From an uncultured bacterium (lineage in GTDB: Bacteria; Desulfobacterota; BSN033; UBA1163): a stretch of 46,398 bases of DNA. Under the pieces are notes generated by a model. The model ran no database searches. It had not been told where the DNA came from and worked only from the letters and a program-made list of their open reading frames with translations. Within the stretch, counting starts at the first letter, position 1. Each line of letters starts with the position of its first letter. The position numbers and the translations under genes were made by a program. This document shows, piece after piece, positions 38,701 to 46,041 of this stretch. Location: the NCBI GenBank assembly GCA_938002255.1, contig CALLAL010000047.1, positions 1-46,398 on the forward strand, read 5' to 3'.

Positions 38701-40092
38701 AGACCGTAGGGGCCTTGGAAGATGAATGGCCAAGCCATCGGCATCAAGACACGCCTCTTTGAGCGCCTCGGGAAGCGTGGGATGGGCCTGAATGAATCGT
38801 GCAAACTCCTTTAACTTATTCCCTATCATTGTTGAGGCGATGGAGATGAGGAGCGTTGCCTCAGGGCCGATGATGTGAACTCCCATGATCTCATCGTTCT
38901 TGCGATTCGCAATCACTTTGATTAAACCTTCGGTCTCCCCGGAAATCACCGCCTTCGGATTGGAGCGGAATGGAAAACGGCCAATCTTGACCTCTGCGGT
39001 TTTCTTGGCTTCGTTCTCCGTTAAACCAAGGGAAGCCACTTCAGGATGGCTGAAAATGCAGAGAGGAATGGGTGGCGATTTCCATTCCTGGTGAAGACCC
39101 ATAGCATTTTCCGCCGCAATGAGTCCATGTTCCATAGCCACATGGGCCAGCATGATTTCTCCGATGGCATCTCCAATGGCATAAATATTCGGGCATGTTG
39201 TCTCCATGCGGCGATTGACTTTGATCCCCTTCGGAGAGGTCTCAATGCCTGCTTTTGAAAAATCAAGATCTAAATGGGGCCCCCTGCCTACAGCCACTAA
39301 TAATTTTTCCGCAATGACTTCCTGGAGGCCCTGAGGGGTTTGAACGCTCAGCCTCAATCCCCCTTCACTCTCTTGAACCCCTTCGACGGAGGATTGGGTA
39401 AAAATTCTTATCCCATCCCTCTCTAAAAATCGTCGGAGATTTCGAACCAGTTCTCCTTCGAGACCGGGCAGTATATTTTCAAGGATTTCGACGACGGTGA
39501 CCTTTGACCCTAAAAGATGGAAGAGGGTAGCAATCTCGATGCCAATGTATCCTCCACCGATGATGACGATCTCTCTTGGTATTCTCTGAATCTCCAACGC
39601 ATGATCGCTGTTGATGACCCTTTTCCCGTCCAGAGGCAGATGAGCAAGGCTTTTTGGGATTGAACCTGGTGCAAGAATGATGGCATCGGCTTCAACGGTC
39701 TCGCTACAATCCTTTCCATCAGCGACAATCACCTGCTTGGGGCTGAGGAGATCGGCCCTCCCTTTTTTTATGGTGACCCGTTGGGATTCAAGCAACATCT
39801 CCACACCCTTTAGCAGCTCTTCAATCACCCTCTTCTTTCGATTCATCATGGATTCAAGAAGATGGGAAGGGTCGATAGAAACTCCTTGAAAAACAGGTGA
39901 CTTTTTGAGGGAATAAAACAGTCGGGCATCATGGAGAAGAGTCTTCGTAGGAATACATCCCCGATTGAGACAGGTTCCGCCGATCCGATCCCTCTCTATC
40001 AGGGTTACCTTGGCTCCTAATTGAGCTGCTCGTATCGCTGCCACATAACCCCCGGGACCACCACCAATGATTAGGATGTGTTTAGGATTCAT
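38686..40092 (-). CDS. lpdA: dihydrolipoyl dehydrogenase (L protein)
   Basis: Re-oxidises dihydrolipoyl-H with NAD+ in glycine cleavage. The 468-aa chain has the FAD motif ILIIGGGPGGYVAAIRAAQLGA, redox-active Cys41 and Cys46 (GGTCLNRGCIPTK), an NAD motif EIVIIGGGYIGIEIATLFHLLGSKVTVVE and the C-terminal HPTLPEA catalytic motif. AAGGAAAG precedes the ATG. Between lipB and lipA in the riboswitch operon, it is probably dedicated to the glycine system. Confidence 0.95.
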   Translation of the reverse strand: MNPKHILIIGGGPGGYVAAIRAAQLGAKVTLIERDRIGGTCLNRGCIPTKTLLHDARLFYSLKKSPVFQGVSIDPSHLLESMMNRKKRVIEELLKGVEMLLESQRVTIKKGRADLLSPKQVIVADGKDCSETVEADAIILAPGSIPKSLAHLPLDGKRVINSDHALEIQRIPREIVIIGGGYIGIEIATLFHLLGSKVTVVEILENILPGLEGELVRNLRRFLERDGIRIFTQSSVEGVQESEGGLRLSVQTPQGLQEVIAEKLLVAVGRGPHLDLDFSKAGIETSPKGIKVNRRMETTCPNIYAIGDAIGEIMLAHVAMEHGLIAAENAMGLHQEWKSPPIPLCIFSHPEVASLGLTENEAKKTAEVKIGRFPFRSNPKAVISGETEGLIKVIANRKNDEIMGVHIIGPEATLLISIASTMIGNKLKEFARFIQAHPTLPEALKEACLDADGLAIHLPRPLRSLKSA

Positions 40093-40173
40093 AGGCTTTC
40101 CTTAAAAACCTTATATCCTGAGCGGCACAGGCTGGAAGTCTGGACCACCATTTTTCTTGTTGGCCCCAATTGG

Positions 40174-40845
40174 CTACATCAATTCCTCCAGGCTTTTATC
40201 TTCCCATTCTCTTTCAAAAACTTTTTTAAACTGAAAGAGGACACGTTTAATCAATTCTTTTCTTGAAACCTTTTTCCCCAGGATCTTTTCCATTGAAGTC
40301 ATCCTCTTTCCTTCGAGGCCACAGGGATGGATCAGGTCAAAATATTTCAGGTCGGTTGCGTAATTCAAAGCCAACCCGTGAAAGGAAACCCAGCGTTTGA
40401 TGGCAACCCCGATAGAAGCAATCTTATCTCCACGAACCCAAACCCCTCGGTTGGAGGGATCCCTTGCCCCTTCAACTCCGAAATCCTTTAAGACAGAGAG
40501 AATGATCTCTTCCAGCTGGTTCACATATTGAATCAGGCGATACCCATAATCCTTGAGATTGAAAATCGGATAGACGATCAGTTGTCCCGGACCGTGATAA
40601 GTCACATCCCCTCCCCGTTCCGTATGGAAAAGGGGGATCTTCATCGCTTCCAAGATCTCCGTCGAGACAAGAAGGTGGCTTTGATTCCCCCGCCTCCCAA
40701 GGGTGATCACATGGGGATGTTCGAGAATCAGCAAAAGATCTGGCACGTTTTCTTCAACCCGCTTCAACCAGAGTCGATGTTGAAGGTCCAACGCTTTAGA
40801 GTAGTCCATCATGCCTATATCTATCATGTATGCACTTTTATTCAT
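40174..40845 (-). CDS. lipB: octanoyltransferase LipB
   Basis: Transfers octanoyl groups from ACP to lipoyl domains, upstream of LipA. At 223 aa it has HPHVITLGRRG, the ERGGDVTYHGPGQLIVYPI signature and the catalytic Cys in KYFDLIHPCGLEGKRMTSM with the paired Lys-containing loop VAIKRWVSFHGLALN. The ribosome-binding site is weak; an in-frame ATG at 40827 is a possible alternative start. It lies between gcvPB and lpdA in the glycine operon. Confidence 0.94.
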   Translation of the reverse strand: MNKSAYMIDIGMMDYSKALDLQHRLWLKRVEENVPDLLLILEHPHVITLGRRGNQSHLLVSTEILEAMKIPLFHTERGGDVTYHGPGQLIVYPIFNLKDYGYRLIQYVNQLEEIILSVLKDFGVEGARDPSNRGVWVRGDKIASIGVAIKRWVSFHGLALNYATDLKYFDLIHPCGLEGKRMTSMEKILGKKVSRKELIKRVLFQFKKVFEREWEDKSLEELM

Positions 40846-40865
40846 CGATCAATCTCTAAATCAGA

Positions 40866-40952
40866 ATGTCGAATATCGGAGTTCGAACCAATTTGAAAAA
40901 ACTTCTTAAACAATACGTTTGAAGCATTGAGATTTCGGATTGATATCGACAT
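40866..40952. other. inverted repeat between gcvPB and lipB
   Basis: ATGTCGAATATC (40866-40877) faces GATATCGACAT (40942-40952) with one bulge, and further partial pairings lie between (CTTC/GAAG). The 127-bp gap holds no gene. It could moderate readthrough from gcvPB to lipB; no T-run is seen. Confidence 0.4.
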
Positions 40953-40972
40953 CTGCGCTTCGGATTTCTATA

Positions 40973-42460
40973 TTATGTTTTTGGGGTCCATCTCAACTTT
41001 GGCTTCCGAGCGGCCAAAACCTCATCGAGTCGCCTCACCTTAACTTTGGAGGGAGCCTGGCGGAGAAGATCTGGGTTTTCCTTCGCCTCTCTGGCTATGG
41101 TGATCATGGTTTCGATAAACCGATCAAGTCCCTCTTTGCTCTCGGTCTCGGTTGGTTCCATCATCAGCGCTCCTTTGACGACCAGAGGAAAGTAGATCGT
41201 AGGGGGATGAAATCCATAATCAATCAATCGCTTGGCAATGTCCAGAGTCGAGACATGATGTTTCTCCTGATAACGATCGGTGAAAACACATTCATGCATG
41301 CAGGGTCGGTCATAAGGAAGGTAGTAGGTGTTTTTGAGTCTTTTCATGAGATAGTTTGCATTCAGCACTGCCATTTCACTCGCCCTCTTCAATCCCTCTG
41401 CCCCCATCGAAAGGATGTAGGCATAGGCTTTAAGGATGACCCCAAAATTGCCATAGAAAGCTTTGATTCGCCCGATACTGTTGGGCCGATCAAAATTGAA
41501 TCGATAGCCATTGCCCTCTTTCTCAATGACCGGGATGGGAAGAAAAGGGGCAAGTTCCTTTTTGACGGCTAAAGGACCAGCCCCCGGGCCTCCTCCGCCA
41601 TGGGGGGTCGCAAAGGTCTTATGGAGGTTGAGATGCACCATATCCACTCCGAGATCTCCCAACCTGACGATTCCCATTAAGGCATTGAGATTGGCTCCAT
41701 CGCAATAGACAAACCCTCCTTTGCGATGAACAATCTCAGCAATTTCTCCTAAATGCTCTTCAAAAAGACCAAGGGTATTGGGATTGGTCACCATGATGGC
41801 CGCCACCTCATGATCCATCACTTTTGCTACCTGATCCGGACTGATGATTCCCTGATCATTTGACTTAATCTCCACCATCTGATACGAGGCAATAGTGGAG
41901 GTTGAGCAGTTCGTTCCATGGGCCGTATCTGGAACGAGCACCTTTTTCCGCTTCTCTCCACGTAAATGAAGAGCGGCCCGGATCATCATCATTCCCGTCA
42001 GTTCTCCGTGAGCCCCTGCGGCTGGCTGAAGGGTAACTCGATCCATTCCCGTTATCTCACAGAGAAACCTTTCAAGTTCATACATCAGTTGAAGGATTCC
42101 CTGTACCAGATCTTCAGGTTGATACGGATGGGCTTGTGTAAATCCCTTCAATTTGACTACTTCTTCGTTGACTTTAGGGTTGTATTTCATCGTACAGGAA
42201 CCCAGAGGATAGAAGCCACTATCCACCCCGTAATTCCACTGGGAGAGCCGTGTAAAATGACGGACCACCTCTACTTCACTCAATTGAGGGAACCCCTCCA
42301 GCCCTTCTCTCAAAAGATGTGAAGGGATCGTTTTTGGGGGGTCTTCTTTCTCCACATCCCAGGCAGGAAGGGAATATCCTTTCCTCCCTTTTCCGCCCTG
42401 TTCAAAGAGGAGAGGCTCGTCTTGAAGGAGACCGTTATCTTTCATTTTTCCTTTCATCAT
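40973..42460 (-). CDS. gcvPB: glycine decarboxylase subunit 2 (GcvPB)
   Basis: The PLP-carrying subunit of the two-part P protein (495 aa). It decarboxylates glycine and passes the aminomethyl group to lipoyl-H. The PLP lysine is in NLHKTFATPHGGGGPGAGP. Supporting motifs are YPLGSCTMKYNPKVNEE, AGAHGELTGMMMIRAALH and VPDTAHGTNCSTSTIA. It needs GcvPA, encoded just upstream. In-frame ATGs at the start (MMKGKMKDN) leave the exact N-terminus open. Confidence 0.96.
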   Translation of the reverse strand: MMKGKMKDNGLLQDEPLLFEQGGKGRKGYSLPAWDVEKEDPPKTIPSHLLREGLEGFPQLSEVEVVRHFTRLSQWNYGVDSGFYPLGSCTMKYNPKVNEEVVKLKGFTQAHPYQPEDLVQGILQLMYELERFLCEITGMDRVTLQPAAGAHGELTGMMMIRAALHLRGEKRKKVLVPDTAHGTNCSTSTIASYQMVEIKSNDQGIISPDQVAKVMDHEVAAIMVTNPNTLGLFEEHLGEIAEIVHRKGGFVYCDGANLNALMGIVRLGDLGVDMVHLNLHKTFATPHGGGGPGAGPLAVKKELAPFLPIPVIEKEGNGYRFNFDRPNSIGRIKAFYGNFGVILKAYAYILSMGAEGLKRASEMAVLNANYLMKRLKNTYYLPYDRPCMHECVFTDRYQEKHHVSTLDIAKRLIDYGFHPPTIYFPLVVKGALMMEPTETESKEGLDRFIETMITIAREAKENPDLLRQAPSKVKVRRLDEVLAARKPKLRWTPKT

Positions 42461-42487
42461 GGTTCCCTACGATATCATCTTGGCAGA

Positions 42488-42562
42488 GGGCATGGAGCAT
42501 AGCATAGCGAATTTAAGGTTTTAATCCTATGCGCTTGGCGTTATGCTCTTTGCTAAAATCTC
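42488..42562. repeat. GCGCTATGC-type short repeat R5
   Basis: GGAGCATAGCATAGCG and CCTATGCGCTTGGCG + TTATGCTCTTTGC lie in the gcvPA-gcvPB gap and over the gcvPA 3' end, where the repeat encodes the last residues AKSITPSA and the stop. Confidence 0.45.
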
Positions 42563-43888
42563 GGCCCAACGGTCAATCTCCTCCCGGGTGTTCATCTCGG
42601 TAACGGTTACAAGAAGATGTTGATTCAGCTCAGGATAAAATCGAGCTAACTCTATTCCACCTAAAATCCCCTCTTGCCTCCAGCTCTCTAAAATCCTTTG
42701 AGGCTCTGTATCCACCTTCAAAACAAACTCATTAAAGGTGGGAGCAGAAAAAGCTAATCGAACCCCCTTTAACTCTGAAACCCTCTTCTTGGCATATTCC
42801 GCTTTGCTCAGGTTCATCCAGGCCAATTCTTTCAACCCTTCTTGACCAAGACAGGAGAGAAAAATGGTCGCCATCAGGGCACAAAGTCCTTCGTTGGTGC
42901 AGATATTGGAAGTGGCTTTCTCCCTTCGAATATGCTGTTCACGGGTTGCAAGCGTTAGAACAAATCCCCTCTTCCCCTCCAGATCAACCGTTTCACCCAC
43001 CAGTCTACCCGGCATACTCCGAACAAACTTCTCCCTGGTTGTAAAGATGCCCAGATAAGGACCTCCGAAAGAGAGAGGGATTCCGAGGCTCTGACCTTCT
43101 CCAGCAACTATATCAGCTCCATATTCACCTGGGGGTTTTAAAATCCCGTAGGCAATTGCTTCACTGAAGCAGACGATCAGAAGCCCCCCTGCGCGATGCA
43201 CGAGATCTCCAACCCTTGAAAGGTCCTCTACCACTCCAAAGAAGTTTGGACTTTGAAGGATAGTAGCACTGACCTCCTGATGAAGACACTGTGCCAGGTG
43301 ATGCTCGTCCGTTCTCCCGTCCTCTCTCAGATAGGGAATCCAAACAATCTCCTGCTCCTCGGGATTTATATAGGTTTCGATCACCTTACGATATTCAGGA
43401 TGGACCGACTCTGAGATCAGAACTCTCTTCTTTCCCGTAAGGCGATGAGCCATCAACACCGCTTCAGCCAGGCTTGAAGCCCCATCATACATCGAGGCAT
43501 TGGAGACCTCCATCCCCGTCAACTGGCACATCAGGGTCTGGTATTCAAAGATGGCTTGAAGCGTTCCCTGACTGATCTCGGGCTGATAGGGTGTGTAAGC
43601 GGTGTAAAATTCGGAGCGGGAAGTTAGATGGGAAACCACAGCAGGGATAAAATGAAAGTAAGCCCCGCCTCCGAGAAAAGAGGTATAGGTGGAGGGTTGA
43701 AGTCTTTGGAGATGACGGAGGAGATCGGTTTCTGAAAGAGGGGAGGGGAGGTTGAATCGTCCGGAGAGCCTATATCGCTGTGGAATGACTTCGAAGAGAT
43801 CCTCGACACGCCTGAGGCCAATCGCCTCAAGCATCTCTATGACCTCTTTCTCATTATGAGGAAGATAGCGAAGGTAGGAGTCTTCCAT
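42527..43888 (-). CDS. gcvPA: glycine decarboxylase subunit 1 (GcvPA)
   Basis: The partner subunit of GcvPB (453 aa). It begins RYLPHNEKEVIEMLEAIGLRRVEDLFEVIP and carries the family stretch FLGGGAYFHFIPAVVSHLTSRSEFYTAYTPYQPEISQGTLQAIFEYQTLMCQLTGMEVSNASMYDGASSLAEA. It lacks a PLP lysine, as expected for this subunit. The start codon overlaps the gcvH stop (TGATG), so translation is coupled. Confidence 0.96.
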   Translation of the reverse strand: MEDSYLRYLPHNEKEVIEMLEAIGLRRVEDLFEVIPQRYRLSGRFNLPSPLSETDLLRHLQRLQPSTYTSFLGGGAYFHFIPAVVSHLTSRSEFYTAYTPYQPEISQGTLQAIFEYQTLMCQLTGMEVSNASMYDGASSLAEAVLMAHRLTGKKRVLISESVHPEYRKVIETYINPEEQEIVWIPYLREDGRTDEHHLAQCLHQEVSATILQSPNFFGVVEDLSRVGDLVHRAGGLLIVCFSEAIAYGILKPPGEYGADIVAGEGQSLGIPLSFGGPYLGIFTTREKFVRSMPGRLVGETVDLEGKRGFVLTLATREQHIRREKATSNICTNEGLCALMATIFLSCLGQEGLKELAWMNLSKAEYAKKRVSELKGVRLAFSAPTFNEFVLKVDTEPQRILESWRQEGILGGIELARFYPELNQHLLVTVTEMNTREEIDRWAEILAKSITPSA

Positions 43889-44274
43889 CAGGATTCCTCA
43901 GAAATCAATCCCTGATAGGCGGTGGCTGAAAGAAGTTTCTTTAATTCCTCTTGGTCCTTCAATTCCATACGAAGGAACCAACCTTTTCCATAGGGTTCTG
44001 TATTGACCCATTCCGGATGGTCTCTTAGTTCGAGATTCTTCTCAATGACCTTTCCAGTCACCGGTGAGAAAATGTCCGCGGCGGTCTTGACCGACTCCAC
44101 AACACCCATAGTTTCTCCCTTTTTAAATTCGGAGCCTATCTCCGGAAGATCAACATAGACGATATCCTTCAACTGGCTTTGGGCAAAATCGGTGATCCCA
44201 ATCGTCACTCCATTTCCTTCAACCCTTACCCATTCATGACTTTCGGAATAAAGTAAATTTTCCGGAAATTGCAT
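43888..44274 (-). CDS. gcvH: glycine cleavage system H protein
   Basis: The 128-aa lipoyl carrier that shuttles the aminomethyl group among P, T and L. The lipoylated Lys63 lies in GVVESVKTAADIFSPVTGKV, and EWVNTEPYGKGWFLRMEL is the usual C-terminal signature. AAGGAGG precedes the ATG; the longer ORF start lies in a G/C-rich hairpin and is rejected. A hairpin lies just upstream of the ribosome-binding site. Confidence 0.96.
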   Translation of the reverse strand: MQFPENLLYSESHEWVRVEGNGVTIGITDFAQSQLKDIVYVDLPEIGSEFKKGETMGVVESVKTAADIFSPVTGKVIEKNLELRDHPEWVNTEPYGKGWFLRMELKDQEELKKLLSATAYQGLISEES

Positions 44275-44287
44275 TTGCCCCTCCTTG

Positions 44288-44338
44288 CTCCCCTCTCTAC
44301 CCTCCCCATCGAAGGGATAAGGGTAAGGGTGGGGGGAG
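44288..44338 (-). other. C-rich hairpin upstream of gcvH
   Basis: Minus-strand CTCCCCCCACCC... faces ...GGGTAGAGAGGGGAG, with ATCCCTT and GATGGGGA closing the centre. It resembles the atpB-atpE hairpin in composition and lies 14-64 nt before the gcvH start, near its ribosome-binding site. Confidence 0.45.
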
Positions 44339-44343
44339 TTCAA

Positions 44344-44832
44344 TTATTTTTTCAACTCCTCCAATGGGACATTAATAAAGGTCTCGATGCAGGAGATGTG
44401 CTTCAACTCTCCATCGATCATGATCATGTGCTTGGAGGTTTTAGGTTGCATTCTCTTTCCGCTCAACGCTGTTTCCAGAATCATCTCTTTTGTGACCACT
44501 TCGCCTTCCCGCCAGGGAACCACACAGATTTCAGGAGACTGATAGTCCACCATGATGACAGGGATCTTTCGGCAACCTATTCTTCTCAACGCATGAAGCC
44601 GATGATGCCCATCCAGAATGATATAGGTGCTCCGATCTACGGCGATGGGCATTTTCAGAATCCCATCAGAGAGGATTTCGTTCTTCAGCGCTTCCAGGTG
44701 GTCTGGCCTGATCTCTTCATGTTCTTTGAGTTCGGAGATACTGAGAAAGACAATATCATCTCTTTCCGTGAAACACAACTTCTGTTTACCAACTCTTTTC
44801 ACACCACGCTCAGGAGGTTTTCGCTTTCCCAT
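44344..44832 (-). CDS. SerK-like ParB-fold protein, candidate free serine kinase
   Basis: A 162-aa ParB/Srx-fold protein that is the first gene after the glycine riboswitch. It lacks the GERR box of partition ParB and instead has DGHHR at residues 74-78, HEE at 38-40 and PKTSKH at 130-135. These match, from memory, the archaeal ADP-dependent serine kinase SerK and staphylococcal SbnI, where a Glu in a PHE motif is catalytic and DGHHR binds the nucleotide. At ~160 aa it is shorter than SerK (~240 aa). The inferred reaction is L-serine to O-phosphoserine; a regulatory role remains possible. GGGGAAAGG precedes the ATG. Confidence 0.7.
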   Translation of the reverse strand: MGKRKPPERGVKRVGKQKLCFTERDDIVFLSISELKEHEEIRPDHLEALKNEILSDGILKMPIAVDRSTYIILDGHHRLHALRRIGCRKIPVIMVDYQSPEICVVPWREGEVVTKEMILETALSGKRMQPKTSKHMIMIDGELKHISCIETFINVPLEELKK

Positions 44833-44860
44833 ACCTTTCCCCTCTCCTCCGCCCTAAAGC

Positions 44861-44900
44861 AAAAAGAGGAAGGACGATCAAATTAGGATCGTCTCTTCCT
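44861..44900 (-). terminator. intrinsic terminator of the glycine riboswitch
   Basis: Minus strand AGGAAGAGACGATC (44900-44887), loop CTAATTT, GATCGTCCTTCCT (44879-44867), then CTTTTT. The 5' arm shares its first base with the 3' strand of the second aptamer's P1 stem, so ligand-dependent choice between P1 and terminator is plausible. Confidence 0.75.
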
Positions 44901-45107
44901 CCTGTCATTTGACCTGAGAGATTATCCTTTGCCAAGCTCAGGATTTATCCCCTTCGGTGTCCAAACCCCGTTCCCACACAATGTAGGAACAAAGAACGGA
45001 ACTTTCCAGGATGTGATTAAGCTACAGTCCTTTTGCCTGAGAGTTTCATCTCGCACCCGGCGGAATTTGCCCCTTCGGCGCCCCTTTAATACGGGGTCTC
45101 TCCTGTA
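44899..45107 (-). ncRNA. tandem glycine riboswitch
   Basis: Two aptamers in series on the minus strand. Aptamer 1 (45107-45022): P1 TACAG/CTGTA, GGAGAGAC entry, then GCGCCGAAGGGGCAAA and AACTCTCAGGCAAAAGGAC. Aptamer 2 (45013-44899): P1 TCCTG/CAGGA, then GGACACCGAAGGGGATAAATCC and AATCTCTCAGGTCAAATGAC. The CGAAGGGG and CTCTCAGG(C/T) motifs are glycine-aptamer hallmarks. Aptamer 2 enters with GGAAAG rather than GGAGAG. It precedes the SerK-like gene and the whole gcv/lip operon. Confidence 0.92.
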
Positions 45108-45117
45108 ACTTAAAAAA

Positions 45118-45146
45118 ATTTTGTTCTAAACAAAGAAAGATGTCAA
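45118..45146 (-). promoter_or_regulatory. promoter of the riboswitch operon
   Basis: Minus strand TTGACA (45146-45141), 17-bp spacer, CAAAAT (45123-45118), 11 bp before aptamer 1. Confidence 0.65.
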
Positions 45147-45157
45147 GAAGAAATTAC

Positions 45158-45399
45158 CACTTCGCGTAACCCCTCAGTGAAAGAAATAAAAAAGGGTTGG
45201 GAGGTTGCCTCGGAAAAACCTTGAAGCGAAACCTCTGTTCGTCAAAACGACCCAATCTGATTTAAAAAAATCCGATTCAAAGGGCATGAGGGCCCCGATG
45301 AGGGTAACCTTTTATAACCGCTATTCAAGGTTTTGGAGGGGGAACGTTCCAACCCTTTTAAACCGAAAACACCCCATAACTGAGAGATTACCACTTCGC
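45158..45399 (+). mobile_element. IS66-type MITE, copy C with perfect 8-bp target duplication
   Basis: The element spans 45166-45391 (226 bp), starting GTAACCCCTCAGTG and ending ACTGAGAGATTAC; the listed range includes both duplications CACTTCGC (45158-45165 and 45392-45399). The 13-bp arms match at 11 positions. The interior is nearly identical to copy A. It separates the response-regulator stop from the riboswitch promoter. The right end supplies the regulator's stop codon, though the pre-insertion sequence also read TGG-TAA, so the protein is unchanged. Confidence 0.88.
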
Positions 45400-45894
45400 A
45401 GAGGTGATTCGATCGAAATCTTCCCAGAAATGCTCCTCAGCCTTTCGCCAGTATTCCCCCCATCTGGCTTTGAAGTACCCTTCCAATTTCTTCATCAGGC
45501 GTTTCCATCCGGGTAAAAATTCATAACGAAAAACATCTTCTAAGAAAGGAACAACTTCTCCCAGTTTCTCTTTTGGAAGATAAGCCCTTGCTTTCATTTC
45601 GAAAGAGCGTTTTAAAGCCTCTGGGGTCAGGGCATGGGCTGTCAGCATCACCACGGGTAAATTCTTTTTTACCGCCAGTTCCAACAGGTCAAAGCCACGA
45701 ACTCCCATGATGTCGAGGATCACCACATCATAGGATTGAGACTCTAACTTCTGAACTGCTTCTTCGTAAGTGGAGGCTTTTTCGAAAATACTTTTAGGAG
45801 CTGCCCCCCGGATCTCTTCTTCTAAAATGAATAGGACATCGGGTTCATCATCCACCGCAAGAATCTTCTTACCATTTAAAATAGATTCTGCCAT
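45388..45894 (-). CDS. orphan response regulator (receiver domain plus helical tail)
   Basis: A 168-aa regulator. The receiver has Asp15-Asp16 (metal), phospho-acceptor Asp61 in VVILDIMG, Thr85 and Lys108. After ~residue 125 comes a ~45-aa charged, aromatic-rich tail (YEFLPGWKRLMKKLEGYFKARWGEYWRKAEEHFWEDFDR) with no known DNA-binding motif. No histidine kinase is adjacent. Output is unknown; it may act by protein contact. Its last codons are inside the MITE C duplication. Confidence 0.88.
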   Translation of the reverse strand: MAESILNGKKILAVDDEPDVLFILEEEIRGAAPKSIFEKASTYEEAVQKLESQSYDVVILDIMGVRGFDLLELAVKKNLPVVMLTAHALTPEALKRSFEMKARAYLPKEKLGEVVPFLEDVFRYEFLPGWKRLMKKLEGYFKARWGEYWRKAEEHFWEDFDRITSAKW

Positions 45895-45940
45895 ACCCTT
45901 TCCTCCTTGTTCGGGATGAAAGAACGTTGAATCAGTCAGG

Positions 45941-45985
45941 TTGCTTCTTCATGAAGCAAATATCACGAGACAACGTATAAGTCAA
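45941..45985 (-). promoter_or_regulatory. promoter with overlapping operator-like palindrome
   Basis: Minus strand TTGACT (45985-45980), 17-bp spacer, TATTTG (45962-45957). TTGCTTC-TTCAT-GAAGCAA (45941-45959) is a perfect 7-bp inverted repeat overlapping the -10 and start region of the response-regulator gene. Confidence 0.55.
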
Positions 45986-46041
45986 GTTATCCTAAAGGTC
46001 TGCTATTTAGACACCGGGGAGGTCTGGAAGGGGGCGTTTAA

